A stretch of DNA of 64,000 bases from Anastrepha obliqua (lineage: Eukaryota > Arthropoda > Insecta > Diptera > Tephritidae): positions 91,085,784 through 91,149,783 of the forward strand of contig NC_072893.1 of the NCBI RefSeq assembly GCF_027943255.1. The letters run 5' to 3'. A model generated the notes under the pieces. The model searched no databases. It was given only the letters and a program-made list of their open reading frames with translations, and was not told the origin of the DNA. The position numbers and the translations under genes were made by a program. Shown here one piece after another: positions 24,761-34,604 of the stretch. Within the stretch, counting starts at the first letter, position 1. Every line of letters starts with the position of its first letter.

Positions 24761-25302
24761 ACTTTCGGCTGCTTTTTTCTTCATATTAAAGAATTCCCCG
24801 CAAAAACACATTATTTGGCACGAAATTCGACATTTTCAAGTGTGGTAAAAATATTGTTGTTTACGCTTCAAATAAAAAACTTATACTGACGTTTGTGCCT
24901 TACGACAGTAGCTCTCCAATGAATGTTTGAAAATGTGGGTCGATGGAATAATAATCAAGTTACGCCATCTGTTGTAAAACCGCACGAATAACTTAATACA
25001 AATGACCTCTTCAACTGGGCCAGCACTAGCCCATTGGTCTGTCAACCCAATTTTATACCACATTTCGGATGGGCTCGGTCCTTACTCTAGCAATAGCGCG
25101 AAAATAAACGCCTGTACTTACAAGATCTCCAGACTGCTATTACCGAAGGTATTTTTGTGTGACTGTCGTTCCGTTCGTGCCAGGTTCGAACCCTACTAAG
25201 GACATGAGTCATCAAATTATGATAAAAGTAATATCCAATAGAAAAAGCCTCTCAGATACGATATTAAACTGTCTCGGTATAACAACATACAGCAAAAACT
25301 GG
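24761..25302. other. Spacer, nothing recognised
   Basis: No family motif. It leads into the duplicated flank described at 25303. Confidence 0.4.
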
Positions 25303-25420
25303 AGCAAAAGCCCAATCAGTAGCCAGATGTTAAGGTCACATTTGGTCATACAGAAGATCTTGTAATAGAGGACTTAAAAGATGTTTTGTTGTTGTTGTAG
25401 CATCAATACTAAACCCTGTC
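25303..25420. repeat. Direct repeat, copy 1 (pre-insertion flank plus LINE 3' end)
   Basis: About 115 bp, from AAGCCCAATCAGTAGCCAGA through GTCACATTTGGTCATACAGA into the LINE tail (TGTTGTTGTTGTAGCATCAA). It recurs at 25688-25800 at roughly 85-90% identity by eye. The repeat spans the junction between flank and LINE. Confidence 0.8.
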
Positions 25421-26305
25421 AGTGCAGTGTAAATCCGTCTTCGTCTAGCTCATCTAACGGTAGGCTCAGGAAATTTGCTGTTTCGACAGGTTGGGTCCAG
25501 AGGAAGAGGGGTATTAGATTTGATGGGGCATGTGAAACGGTGATTAGTGTCGTGCGGAGTGCCTTAACATGCTGAACATATATTTGATATGTCGGGATCA
25601 ATTCTTTATAAGTAGGAGTTTAATCTGCTACAATATCTAAAACGTAATTGTTGTGCTCCGATTACGGCATTCGGGGGTCGGGAGCTTAAGAAGCCCGATC
25701 AGTAGCCATATGTTAAGGTCACATTTGGTCACACAGAAGTCTTTGCAATAGAGGACTTAAAAGATGTTTGTTGTTGAAGCAGCAATACTGAGCCCTGTCA
25801 GCGCAAGCGATTTGAGGACCTTGTTGTGATTTTGAACTTTAGTGGCAATTGCGGTTATATGCGCAGAGAAGGAGAGCAACAGAAAAGTTATACCCAAAAC
25901 TTTGGGGTTGTTAGCAGTCGGAATTGGTGTGCCATCAACTTTGATCTTGAGTTATAGTTTGTCCAGTTTGTAAAGAGATAAAGTTGTGGGCATGCGAGAA
26001 AGATTGGTGAGGTAATCCTTCACTTTGGCGCACAGGCCATCAATGTCATTGCTCGAGCCATTATAGTGCAATCGTCAGCGTAGGAGACCAGGGAGACTCC
26101 CTCTGGTGGCTGAGGGATCTTCGATACATAGAAGTTGAAAAGCAAGAGTGAAAGGACATCATCCTGCGGAACACCTTTATCTTCCTCTGATTTTAATATT
26201 TGTCTTCTTGACATTTTCCGTAAGTCTGGAAAATATTCATGAAAAATCGCTGCTGCAGTTGCAGATGGTTGGCCAGAAAAATATTTATCCCAAGTAATGT
26301 ACATC
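25380..26305 (-). mobile_element. Jockey-like LINE, 3' fragments (copy 2)
   Basis: 25385-25680 matches the 3' end of copies 1 and 3. After the repeated flank, 25765-26305 restarts at the 3' tail and runs further 5', with a deletion. It reaches the reverse transcriptase (26304-26020), where the - strand reads GVPQDDVLSLLLFNFYVSKI and VSLVSYADDCTIMA. The YADD catalytic box is intact and the normally GCPQGGVLSPLL motif is altered. Not a functional copy. Confidence 0.8.
25688..25800. repeat. Direct repeat, copy 2
   Basis: Second copy of the unit at 25303-25420, separated by 385 bp from the first. Same order: flank (GATCAGTAGCCATATGTTAA), then LINE tail (TTGTTGTTGAAGCAGCAATA). Confidence 0.8.
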
Positions 26306-26479
26306 GTTTGCTAGTCTTTTCCCTTCGTCTTTTAATGCTATCTAAAAAAAATCTACGAAATGTTTAGCTTCCTCATCAGAAGTGAAGTGCTGAAGCATTC
26401 GCGACGGGAACAAGTAGTAATCAGAGGTAGTAAAAGTACGGATGTGTGGTTGAATCACTGGTTAGGATGGGACAGCTCT

Positions 26480-26670
26480 TGGAAGTGTCTCTAAAGTTTC
26501 CTTGATAGGTTTAGGCCATAAAAAAGTCTTCTATAAAAAACCGTCTGTCGTCCGGAGACGGCATAAAACTATAGGTCCCTCCATTTATGTAACAATATCA
26601 AGACGCACACCACAAATCAGAGGAGGAGCTCTGCCAAACACTTAACATAAGTGTACGCACCAATTATTTG
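26480..26670 (+). repeat. tRNA-derived SINE, tail half
   Basis: The + strand holds the tail blocks in order: TCTGTCGTCCGGAGACGGCA, TAGGTCCCTCCATTTATGTA, ATCAAGACGCACACCACAAA, GAGGAGGAGCTCTGCCAAAC, then GTGTACGCACCAATTA. Head with promoter boxes absent. Confidence 0.7.
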
Positions 26671-26874
26671 TTTTTGATTTTTAATTTTGACATTCAAGGT
26701 ATAAACTGCATACACAGAAAGTTCTGATTAAAGAGTTCGACATTTGGATAACATTTTTTTTAAATTCGCTAAATTTTTGTGAATTTCGTACAAAGTTTGG
26801 AGTTTTGATTTAATATACATATAAGGTTTTTGTTTTGAAACGAACTATATTTTTAAAAACCAATAAATTTAGCA

Positions 26875-27115
26875 TGACAAAAAACTATTTTTCATCAAGA
26901 CAACGCACTGTGTCACAAGATCATTTTGACAATGGCTAAAATCCCTAGTGAGTTCCAGACATAAAAAAATGCATGCGTGGAAAGCGGTTTTCCTTAAATG
27001 ATGAGGTCATAACAGCTGTGTAAGCGAATTTTGCAGCCCTTCCAGATTCTTACTTCAGGGATGGAATTCGTATATTGAAATCTCGTTGGAACAATCGTAT
27101 CAAACGGTAACAGTG
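26875..27115 (+). mobile_element. mariner fragment, catalytic to C-terminal region
   Basis: The + strand reads FHQDNALCHKIILTMAKI, which holds the second catalytic Asp. After loss of the third-Asp segment it continues with pieces resembling RFSLNDEVITAV and DSYFRDGIRILKSRWNN, the C-terminal order of SETMAR-type mariner transposases. Short and frameshifted. It differs from the mariner next to it at 27246. Confidence 0.65.
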
Positions 27116-27245
27116 TGAAAGCATAAGTGGTGTCCCTTTGGCGAAGTCTTTTGGCCTGGACTCAAATATAAAAACAGTAGTAGACAACTTAGGAAACAGA
27201 GTAGGCATTACTTCAATTTAATGCTTTGAGTACTTACTTTCTATC

Positions 27246-28723
27246 AAAAAATATCGGGAATCGTTCATTTAAAAAGTGCATGTTACACCTACATACAGGG
27301 TTGGCCATATTAAACTGACCCATGTGATTATTAAAAAAATATGGAAAAAGAAACATTTTTTTGTGTTTCATTGTGAAAAACATTTAATTTAGTTCAAGGA
27401 GATTCGTTTACATCACTTTTTGAATATGATATCGCGCAAGTGGTCGCCCTTAGCTCGTATAGCGTAATGTGCCCGTTTTTCGGCGTTTTCCATAGTTTTG
27501 GCCAGCGTCTCGGCCGATATGGCGGCTATTTCCCGTCGGATATTGGCCTTAAGTGCGCCTAGTGTCTTTGGCTTGTTGACGTAAACCTTAGATTTCAAAT
27601 TACAGTAAAAACTTATAGGGTTACTCAATGGGTCAGTTTAATATGGCCAACCCTGTATGTCTAAATTGGAATGTTGGTACAACTGTCTTCTGTAGTGTCG
27701 CAGATTTTGAGCGTGATCTGTCAATTAGCTTGTTTTTGGCATTTAATTATATCAGTCAACCGCAGGTGTGCTCTGCGATTTTCACTATGGGTAAAAAATA
27801 TCGAACAAAGAATTTGTGTTAAATTTTGTGTTTTGAACGAGATTTCGTGTACCGAATCGTTAAAAATGTTGCATAAAGCCTATAGCGAGTGTGCTTCATC
27901 AAAAACACGGGTCTACGAATTAATAAAAACGTCGCCAAAGTCAAGAAAATGATGCTGGAAACCCATCATTTAATTTTGACCTTAGCGTGTCTCACGATTC
28001 AATCCGCAACATTTTACACCATCAATTCGGCATGAGAAGGGTGTCTGCTAGACTCGTTCCAAGAGAGTTGAGTTTCTTACAAAAAATTGATCAGAAGAAG
28101 ATGGCTGAAGACATGCTTGAACAAATGAGTTCGGACCCAACGTTTATCCATCGCATCATAATAGGTGATAAAACATGGGTATATGAGTTTGACATGCAAA
28201 CCAGTCAACAGGCGGCTGAATGGCGCTATTCACATGAGCCGAAACCCAAAGAAGCACGTAAAGGCGGTCAAAAGTGAAAGTCATCCTACTCGTTTTCTTT
28301 GATTATCATGGTGTTGTGCACTCGGAATTCGCTCCAAATGGTTCTAGAATAAAGAATATTATTTGGAAGTTATGCGACGTTTGAAAACTCATGGAGCTGG
28401 CACCATGATAACGCACCATCAAGGCTCATATTGTGAACACTTTTTTGAGCAAAAACTGGACAAATATCATCGAACAAGCAACATATTTCACTTAAATTGC
28501 CACTCCACAGACGCCGCTTTCAGTCGATAGAGGCCATTAAGGAGAATTCGTTGAAGGAACTGAAGAAGATCAATTCAAACGCGTTTAAAATGTGCTTTGA
28601 TGACTGAACTAATCGTTGGCATATTCGTATTGCTTCGAATGGAGCCTATTTTGAAGGCGAAAAATAAATTTTGATGATTAAACAATTATTTTGCGTGTTA
28701 TTGAACAATACCCGGTACTTTTT
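27246..28723 (+). mobile_element. mariner copy A, with another TIR element nested in its 5' end
   Basis: The left end AAAAAATATCGGGAATCGTT and the inverted right end (AAAAAGTACCGGGTATTGTT on the other strand) are imperfect TIRs. Inside are a transposase start (IEQRICVKFCVLNEISCTES), SVSHDSIRNILHHQFGMRR, RLVPRELSFLQK, the first-Asp block (IIGDKTWVYEFD, with the usual GDE changed to GDK), and VVHSEFAPNG, followed by decay with stops. The HTH region has a deletion. Positions 27296-27655 are a separate insertion at a TA. The same family recurs at 36985. Confidence 0.85.
27296..27655 (-). mobile_element. 360-bp DD41D-derived MITE with perfect 28-bp TIRs, nested in mariner copy A
   Basis: The ends begin CAGGGTTGGCCATATTAAAC and match perfectly for 28 bp (27296-27323 against 27628-27655), with TA on both sides. 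The - strand between keeps only a transposase C-terminus: KVYVNKPKTLGALKANIRRE, then AETLAKTMENAEKRA and GDHLRDIIFKK to a stop at 27413. This matches the C-terminal block of the DD41D elements here (NKP-x-T-x(3)-L, I-x-REIA, DIIF). All catalytic residues are gone. Perfect ends indicate young age relative to its host copy. Confidence 0.9.
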
Positions 28724-29105
28724 TAATATAGCAGAATGTAATCTTCACTTAAATTAGGCTGTGTAGGCAACCTGCTCCAAAGTGGCAAGTACGGAATTAC
28801 AAAGTTACAATTGGCCGAGCTTTCGCATAGCGAAATGGAATTATCACAACATTTACGATGGTCTACGACACATTAGCGCTGCCAAATTTCGTGATTCGCT
28901 TGTTTAATTCCGCTTGTATTCAATTTCAATTTTCAAATATCAAATTGAAAGAAATAAACACTTATTTATTACAATTTTTTATAACGGAAGCTTTTCTGTT
29001 TTCAAGAAACTTGATTTAAATTACTTAATAAAGCTTTATGGTCGAGATTATAATACTCGCTATTTTTACGAACACATTTTAAATGAAGTAATAACATATG
29101 TACTA
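28724..29105. other. Spacer, nothing recognised
   Basis: AT-rich flank between mariner copy A and the next mariner. The TA of the 29106 insertion is at 29104-29105. Confidence 0.5.
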
Positions 29106-30409
29106 CTGTGGGCAAAAAGTAAGGTGAATTTATTTGTCAAAGTTCACGGGATTAAAATTTCGCTCTAGTTATTTTTTTCATAAGTTGGCAGCACTGTTAA
29201 TAACATCTGGGCCAACTTTCATGTGAATGTCATTATCAGTAATATATTTACGCTTGTGTTTACCAAACGACCAAGAGTGCATTTTTCGATTTTTACAATG
29301 TCTGATTTGATTGAGCAGAGAAGTGCCATCAAATTTTGTTTGCGGAATGAAATTTCGGCTGCGGAAACATTTAGAATGTTGCAGAAGGCATTTGGTGATT
29401 CGACTATGTCGCAAAATGTTTATAAGTGGTACAAAGACTTCAAAGAGGGTCGAGAACGTGTTGATGACTTGGAGCGCTCCGGTCGACCATCGACGTCAAC
29501 AGATGACCAACACGTCAATAAAGTGAAGGAGTTAGTGCTCAAAAATCGTCGGTTGACTGTTAAAGACTTTACTGATATGATCGGAATATTAGAAGGATCT
29601 GTGAAAACCATTTTAAAAGACCATTTGGGCCTACGAAAAGTCAAATCTCGTTTGGTACCGAAAACTCTCAATTTCTTGGAAAAAAGTCGTCGCGTTGATG
29701 TGTGTGAAACAATGCTTTCAGACTATCAGGACAAGCTCAAATGCATCATTACGGGAGTTGAGACTTGGATTTATGCTTACGACCCTGAAACAACCGACCA
29801 ATCAAGCGAATATCGTGCTAAAGACGAGGCCAGACCGAAAAGAGCACGTCAAAGTCGTTCAAAAATAAAGGTCATGATGACAGTTTTTTTCGATTTTCGT
29901 GGTGTGGTGCACTATGAATTCCTTCCACCTGGCCAAACTGTTAATAAGGAATATTATTTGAGCGTTATGCGTCGTTTACGTGAAGCAATTCGTCTAAAAA
30001 GACCAGAATTATGGGCCAACAACTCTTGGTTTTTGCATCACGATAATGCACCGTCTCACACTGCACTCGTTCTTCGTGACCATTTCGCCAAAAATTCCAC
30101 GCATATCGTTCCGCAACCACCGTATTCGCCTGATTTGGCTCCGTGTGACTTCTGGCTATTCCCAAAACTTAAGAGACCACTCCGAGGAACGCGTTTCGAG
30201 TCGATTGAGGAGATAAAAGCAGAATCAAAGAAGGTGCTGATGGCTATACCGGAAATGGACTATTTGGCATGTTTCGGGGATTGGAAAAATCGTTGGCATA
30301 AGTGTATTTTATCGAGAAGGTATTATTTTGAAGGGGATAAAATTGATTTACAAGAATAAATAAAGATTTTTCATTTTACCACAAAATTCACCTTACTTTT
30401 AGCCCACAG
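29106..30409 (+). mobile_element. Structurally complete mariner element
   Basis: A 1304-bp element. The left TIR is CTGTGGGCAAAAAGTAAGGT, followed by GAATTT. The right end is its inverted complement with one mismatch (A for T at base 9) over about 26 bp. Both sides are flanked by TA (29104-29105, 30410-30411). It holds one uninterrupted transposase frame. Different mariner family from the copies at 27246 and 7313. Confidence 0.95.
29298..30359 (+). CDS. mariner transposase, full-length, first catalytic Asp replaced by Val
   Basis: Mariner transposases bind the TIRs as dimers and cut and paste the element at TA sites using an Asp-Asp-Asp (DD34D) RNase H-like centre. This 353-residue frame is close to the usual 345-350. 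I start it at the ATG at 29298 (MSDLIEQRSAIKF) because that gives the family's normal N-terminus. The DNA-binding half has VYKWYKDFKEGRERVDD and GRPSTSTDD. The linker shows RLVPKTLN in place of WVPHEL. The second Asp is D249 (HHDNAPSH), the third D284 (SPDLAPCDFW), with 34 residues between. At residue 154, where GDETW is invariant, the codon is GTT and the text reads IITGVETW. The first metal-binding Asp is therefore missing and the enzyme should be unable to cut, although its binding half looks sound. Confidence 0.92.
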   Translation: MSDLIEQRSAIKFCLRNEISAAETFRMLQKAFGDSTMSQNVYKWYKDFKEGRERVDDLERSGRPSTSTDDQHVNKVKELVLKNRRLTVKDFTDMIGILEGSVKTILKDHLGLRKVKSRLVPKTLNFLEKSRRVDVCETMLSDYQDKLKCIITGVETWIYAYDPETTDQSSEYRAKDEARPKRARQSRSKIKVMMTVFFDFRGVVHYEFLPPGQTVNKEYYLSVMRRLREAIRLKRPELWANNSWFLHHDNAPSHTALVLRDHFAKNSTHIVPQPPYSPDLAPCDFWLFPKLKRPLRGTRFESIEEIKAESKKVLMAIPEMDYLACFGDWKNRWHKCILSRRYYFEGDKIDLQE

Positions 30410-30554
30410 TATTATATATATATATTTTTTTAATATGACTTTAAATATGACAAAAGATTTTGTTTTTGTATATTTTCGTTACTTTTTGTTCAATGTTATT
30501 TTTTTAATATTAAATATTACTCTCAAAAGGTACGTTTCACAGTTTTTCTTTAAT

Positions 30555-30790
30555 AAAGGCGAAAAAAAGCCAGGCGCTGAAATTGTGAATGGTGTTTATG
30601 ATGCCGATACTGTAAAAGCAATTTTGGTTTCGTCGATTCCGTTCAAGCATTTTTGATGTGAAAGGCAATGTTAAAGGAAATGTCGATAAAATCATAGAAT
30701 CGATCAAAGTTAACAGGCATGTTAGTAGTCGCAGCATCGCCCAGGAGCTAAAGGTCGACCATACAAATGTTTTAAACCATTTACGCAAAA
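30555..30790 (+). mobile_element. mariner fragment, N-terminal DNA-binding region
   Basis: Shifting + strand frames give FRRFRSGIFDVKGN-type text (about 30640-30665), then NVDKIIESIKVNRHVSSRSI and AQELKVDHTNVLNHLRK. This is the helix-turn-helix and linker of SETMAR/cecropia-type mariners. It stops abruptly before the catalytic domain. A catalytic fragment of the same general type is at 26875. Confidence 0.75.
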
Positions 30791-30865
30791 ATAATGTATG
30801 ATATAATAACATGCGTGGATTTTATTCACATAAAGAAATTTTTATCAGAAATAGGCTTTGCGTTT

Positions 30866-31743
30866 GGGAGCGTGTCATTATTCTGTATTACAAAGTTCTG
30901 GGTAACAAAATTCTATAAATTGCAAAAAATTTCTGCTTTTTACAATTCTGCTTTTTTAAAATTCTGCTTTTTAAAATTCTGCTTTCTAAAATTCTGCTTT
31001 TTCAAAATTTTGCATGTTTAATGCGAAAAATTCTGCTTTATTCAAGTTTTGTGATTTTCGTCATACAAGAAGAGAGTCAAAGTTCTCATCTCCAGGTAAT
31101 ATTTGATTGCAAACATATGTACATACCAATATATAACTGTTATCAACTATAATTAATGTAGGTATGTACATATGTACGAGGGGATTCTGCTGTTTCCGTG
31201 GCGCCGCAATCTTATGGCGGATTCTTATAGAACTCGACAAAAGAAAACGAAATGAAAGAGAAAAATTTTTTGATATCTCGCTTAGTTTTCGAGATATTGA
31301 ATAAAAAAAAAGGCTGGAAGGCATCAATGGTTTTAACACGGAAAGGAGTTCTACGCAAAAATACTGTGGATTGCGTAGCCGGAGTTGGACTGATGAGGGT
31401 TATTTTTTTGAAGCGCTGCCGAAGGCCGCCCACGCGAAAAGAAGTTCTACGCAAAAATACTGTGGATTCTATCGAACCTGAAGAAAAAATTATTATTATT
31501 ATTTTTTATTTAATATCTCGAATAATAATGAAAAATAATAATAATAAATTAAATAATTACATTACCTCTTTAACATTGTTAACATTATATTTTAATATAA
31601 TACAGAATTTTGTAATACAGAATTTTGAAAGCAGAATTTTAGAAAGCAGAATTTTAAAAAAGCAGAATTTTAAAAAAGCAGAATTTTAAAAAGCAGAATT
31701 TTGTTTTTAGAATTTTGTACATACAGAATTTCGACACCAACCC
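30866..31743. mobile_element. Foldback-type element: long inverted arms of short tandem repeats, 9-bp target duplication
   Basis: TTTGCGTTT occurs exactly at 30857-30865 and 31744-31752. Between them an 878-bp unit begins GGGAGCGTGTC and ends in the complement of GGGTTGGTGTC. The left arm (30890-31035) is a run of about 14-16-bp units of the form AAAATTCTGCTTTTT. The right arm (31600-31735) carries the same units inverted (GCAGAATTTTAAAAA). The centre has no transposase. It does hold a 24-bp direct repeat (GTTCTACGCAAAAATACTGT and flanks) at about 31348 and 31443. Drosophila foldback (FB) elements have this architecture and make 9-bp duplications. Family membership beyond that is inferred. 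Confidence 0.85.
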
Positions 31744-31752
31744 TTTGCGTTT

Positions 31753-33628
31753 TAAAGAAAAAAATATATCGGAAAACTACCTTGGACTTTTTGAAAACTA
31801 CATAACTAAAAATAAAATAGTAAGAATACGAAAAAATAGCAAATTCATAAAAATGAGTTAGTTGAATAATATGTATATGGTTTTTGTAGTAGTATGAACT
31901 GCAATTTCGTGTAAAATTAATTAAAATTAAAAAATAAATAAATAGTCAAAACTTATCAATGTGCCGCTGACAGTATTTACGTACATATATTCTACTTAGT
32001 TTAGTCAAAGGTGAATTTTTATCTTTTTTAATTCCATTTCCATAAGGAGTGATTTTCTTTTAGAGCAATAATGGCAATATTGTCTATAAGTCGGCATCTA
32101 AAAGAAAGTAGGATGGAAAGATTTGTATCTGACTCATGAAATAATTGATTTTGGTGATGATGATAGCGTCCTAGACTTGTCAATATATGGTGTACACTTT
32201 CTTTTAGCGTTAATTGTACATGCAAAAAAAGTACGCGAACTACTCTCTGCGGTAAATTTCATCCAATCACTTTTGCATAAATTCGGTGCGCATCAACCTC
32301 TGAGGACTCACTGCATGAATTCTAAGAGTAAAATCGGCGTTTCTAAAATACTGCTAACAGCAAATTTCCAGATGATAGGAATAAACAAACTACAAATATT
32401 TTATGGGTTGGCTCACACCCCAGTGTGTCTTCCGAATGTTAATAGATATGTGATTTATAAAAACAGTTTTTCTTAAAAATTGTTTTATTCATGGTAAGTT
32501 AAAGTTCTTTAAAAACATCCCGAAATCTCGTGATCAAAATTTTCCACTTATATGGGCATCTCTAATACATATACTATGTATGTATGTAGAATGCACATAT
32601 TTAAGAATCCACTCACATCTTAACATTATACATATACTCGTACGTACATAAACAACACTTTGGACCAATTTAACACTTCATAGCCGCGACATGCAATATT
32701 ACCACGACGCCTTAAGCGTATCACTGCACATACTTACATACGACTATATGTAGGTACTTACAATCCTGTGCAAACAGGAAACAAAAAATTGAATTAATTT
32801 CCAGCGATTTCCTTCCGGCGCATGGCGTCGTGATGAACTCATCAAAAGTGGCAGCAGACCATTGTTTTTAAGAGACATGCAGCTGCAACACAACATTTTA
32901 ATGTGTAATACATATATATGTACACGCAATACTTCGCGTGAGCAATTGCAACATGCAGCAATACACTCCAATACATTTACTCAGTAAGTACAAGATCAGA
33001 CGGTTGGGCATTACATGACACTATTTCCGAGCAAAACCTTAGAGCTATGTGCGACCACGTGTACACTAAGTAACGACATCCAACTTCCGCTTTGGCACTT
33101 AATTCAGACTTATCAGTTTTACGATGCAATTTTTGCAAGTGAGTGACAAAGTGAGACTTTGACTACCATCAGGTTACAGGTTGTTAATTTAAGTTTAATT
33201 AAGTTTTTTCTGTTCAGTGAAATCCAACAAAGAGTCATATCTTCTTTAAAAGCCATATCGTCTACAAAAGTATAATACAATATTTTGAAAAAAATTAATT
33301 GAAGTATTACGCTTTAAACAGCCTTGTGATTCAGTTACTTGACGAATATTTGTTAAAATTCGGCAATACTCGGGCAGTAATTTTAAAATAGTTGTGTACG
33401 ATAACAAAATTAGCCAAACTCCAAATCAAAAGCATAAGTGAAGTTAAGGAACCCAAAATTTCCAGATACTAGCTGAGATTGTAAAAAAAGCCATGATTCA
33501 ATTGTCAAAGTATTGCTCACTTATGACGTTAGAATTCTGACACTCCCTTACAAAAAGTCGAATTTAAGAAAGGCGAAGGAAGAGGAAAAGTTAAAATTTT
33601 TTTTACTTTAATTATAAATAAATATATA
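31753..33628. other. AT-rich spacer
   Basis: No host gene or transposon recognised. A + strand frame at 32123-32476 (117 codons, from MYLTHEIIDFGDDDSVLDLS) has no family signature. TATG/CATA runs occur at 32575-32590 and 32640-32760. Confidence 0.45.
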
Positions 33629-34538
33629 AAGGGTATTTTTTTTAGAGGTTAGGTTTTCAAGTTGGCACTACTTTTTTAGTAGATGGTCTTTTTGACAGCT
33701 GTCACTTGATTTATGCTCAGTTTGGTTTGCCATTTCATAATGAATATACTTACAGCTGAACAACGTTTGCAAATCGTGCAAATTTATTACGAAATTAATG
33801 GTTCGGTTCGCGCGACGCATCACAAGAAAATTTTATTCAGCGATGAAGCTCACTTTTGGTTGAATGGGTATGTCAATAAGCAAAATTGTCGCATTTGGAG
33901 TGAACATAATCCACAAGCCATTGCTGAGACGCCGTTACATCCTCAAAAAGTCACTGTTTGGTGTGCTCTATGGGCAGAGGGAATCATTGGTCCATAATTC
34001 TTTAAAAATGAAGCCAGCCATAATGTTACAGTCAATGGAGAGCGCTATAGAGCCATGATTAATGACTTTTTCGTGCCTGAATTGGACGATGTTGATGTGG
34101 ACGACCTTTGGTTCCAACAAGACGGCGCTACATGCCATACAGCCAACGCAACTATCGATTTATTGAAGGAAACTTTTGGTGAGCGCATTATCTCGCGCCG
34201 TGGACCTGAGGCGTAGCCTCCAAGATCGTGCGATATAACACCGCTGGACTATTTCTTGTGGGGCTATGTGAAGTCGCTTGTCTACGCAGATAAGCCCGAG
34301 ACGATTGACGTCTTGGAAGAGAATATTCGGCGCGTTATTGCTGACATACGGCCCCAATTGCTGCAAAAAGTGGTCGAAAATTGGGCCTCTCGGCTGGAAT
34401 TTATTCGAGCCCGAAATCATTTTTAAAACATAATGGCAAACCCTTATCTTTATAATAAAGCTAAATTCTTGGCCATAACATTAAATTATATACGTTTTAT
34501 TTCATCTTGAAAACCTAACCTCTAAAAAAAACACCCTT
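33629..34538 (+). mobile_element. DD41D element, 910-bp deletion derivative
   Basis: The ends begin AAGGGTATTTTTTTTAGAGG and run on through TTAGGTTTTCAAG, inverted at the right with one mismatch over about 32 bp, and flanked by TA (33627-33628, 34539-34540). The + strand frame 33740-34426 starts MNILTAEQRLQIVQIYYEIN. It joins after THH directly to KKILFSDEAHFWLNGYVNKQ, so the helix-turn-helix is deleted while all three Asp remain: FSDEAHF, WFQQDGATCH and TPLDYFLWG. The second and third are 41 residues apart. Two stops (a codon after IIGP, and a TAG where Trp is expected before PPRS) close it. Mobile only in trans. Confidence 0.9.
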
Positions 34539-34604
34539 TATAAACGAATATTGCCAAGTGTTATATTAAAAAAAAAAAAATCATGTGCAGCATCGTACAC
34601 TTGG

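Noticed and set aside
30890..31735. Repeat arrays as a CRISPR array
   Set aside because: Units are AT-rich and contiguous, with no unique spacers. The two arrays are mutually inverted inside a transposon, and the genome is animal.
32123..32476. 117-codon + strand frame
   Set aside because: No motif, no conserved-looking blocks, no adjacent exons.
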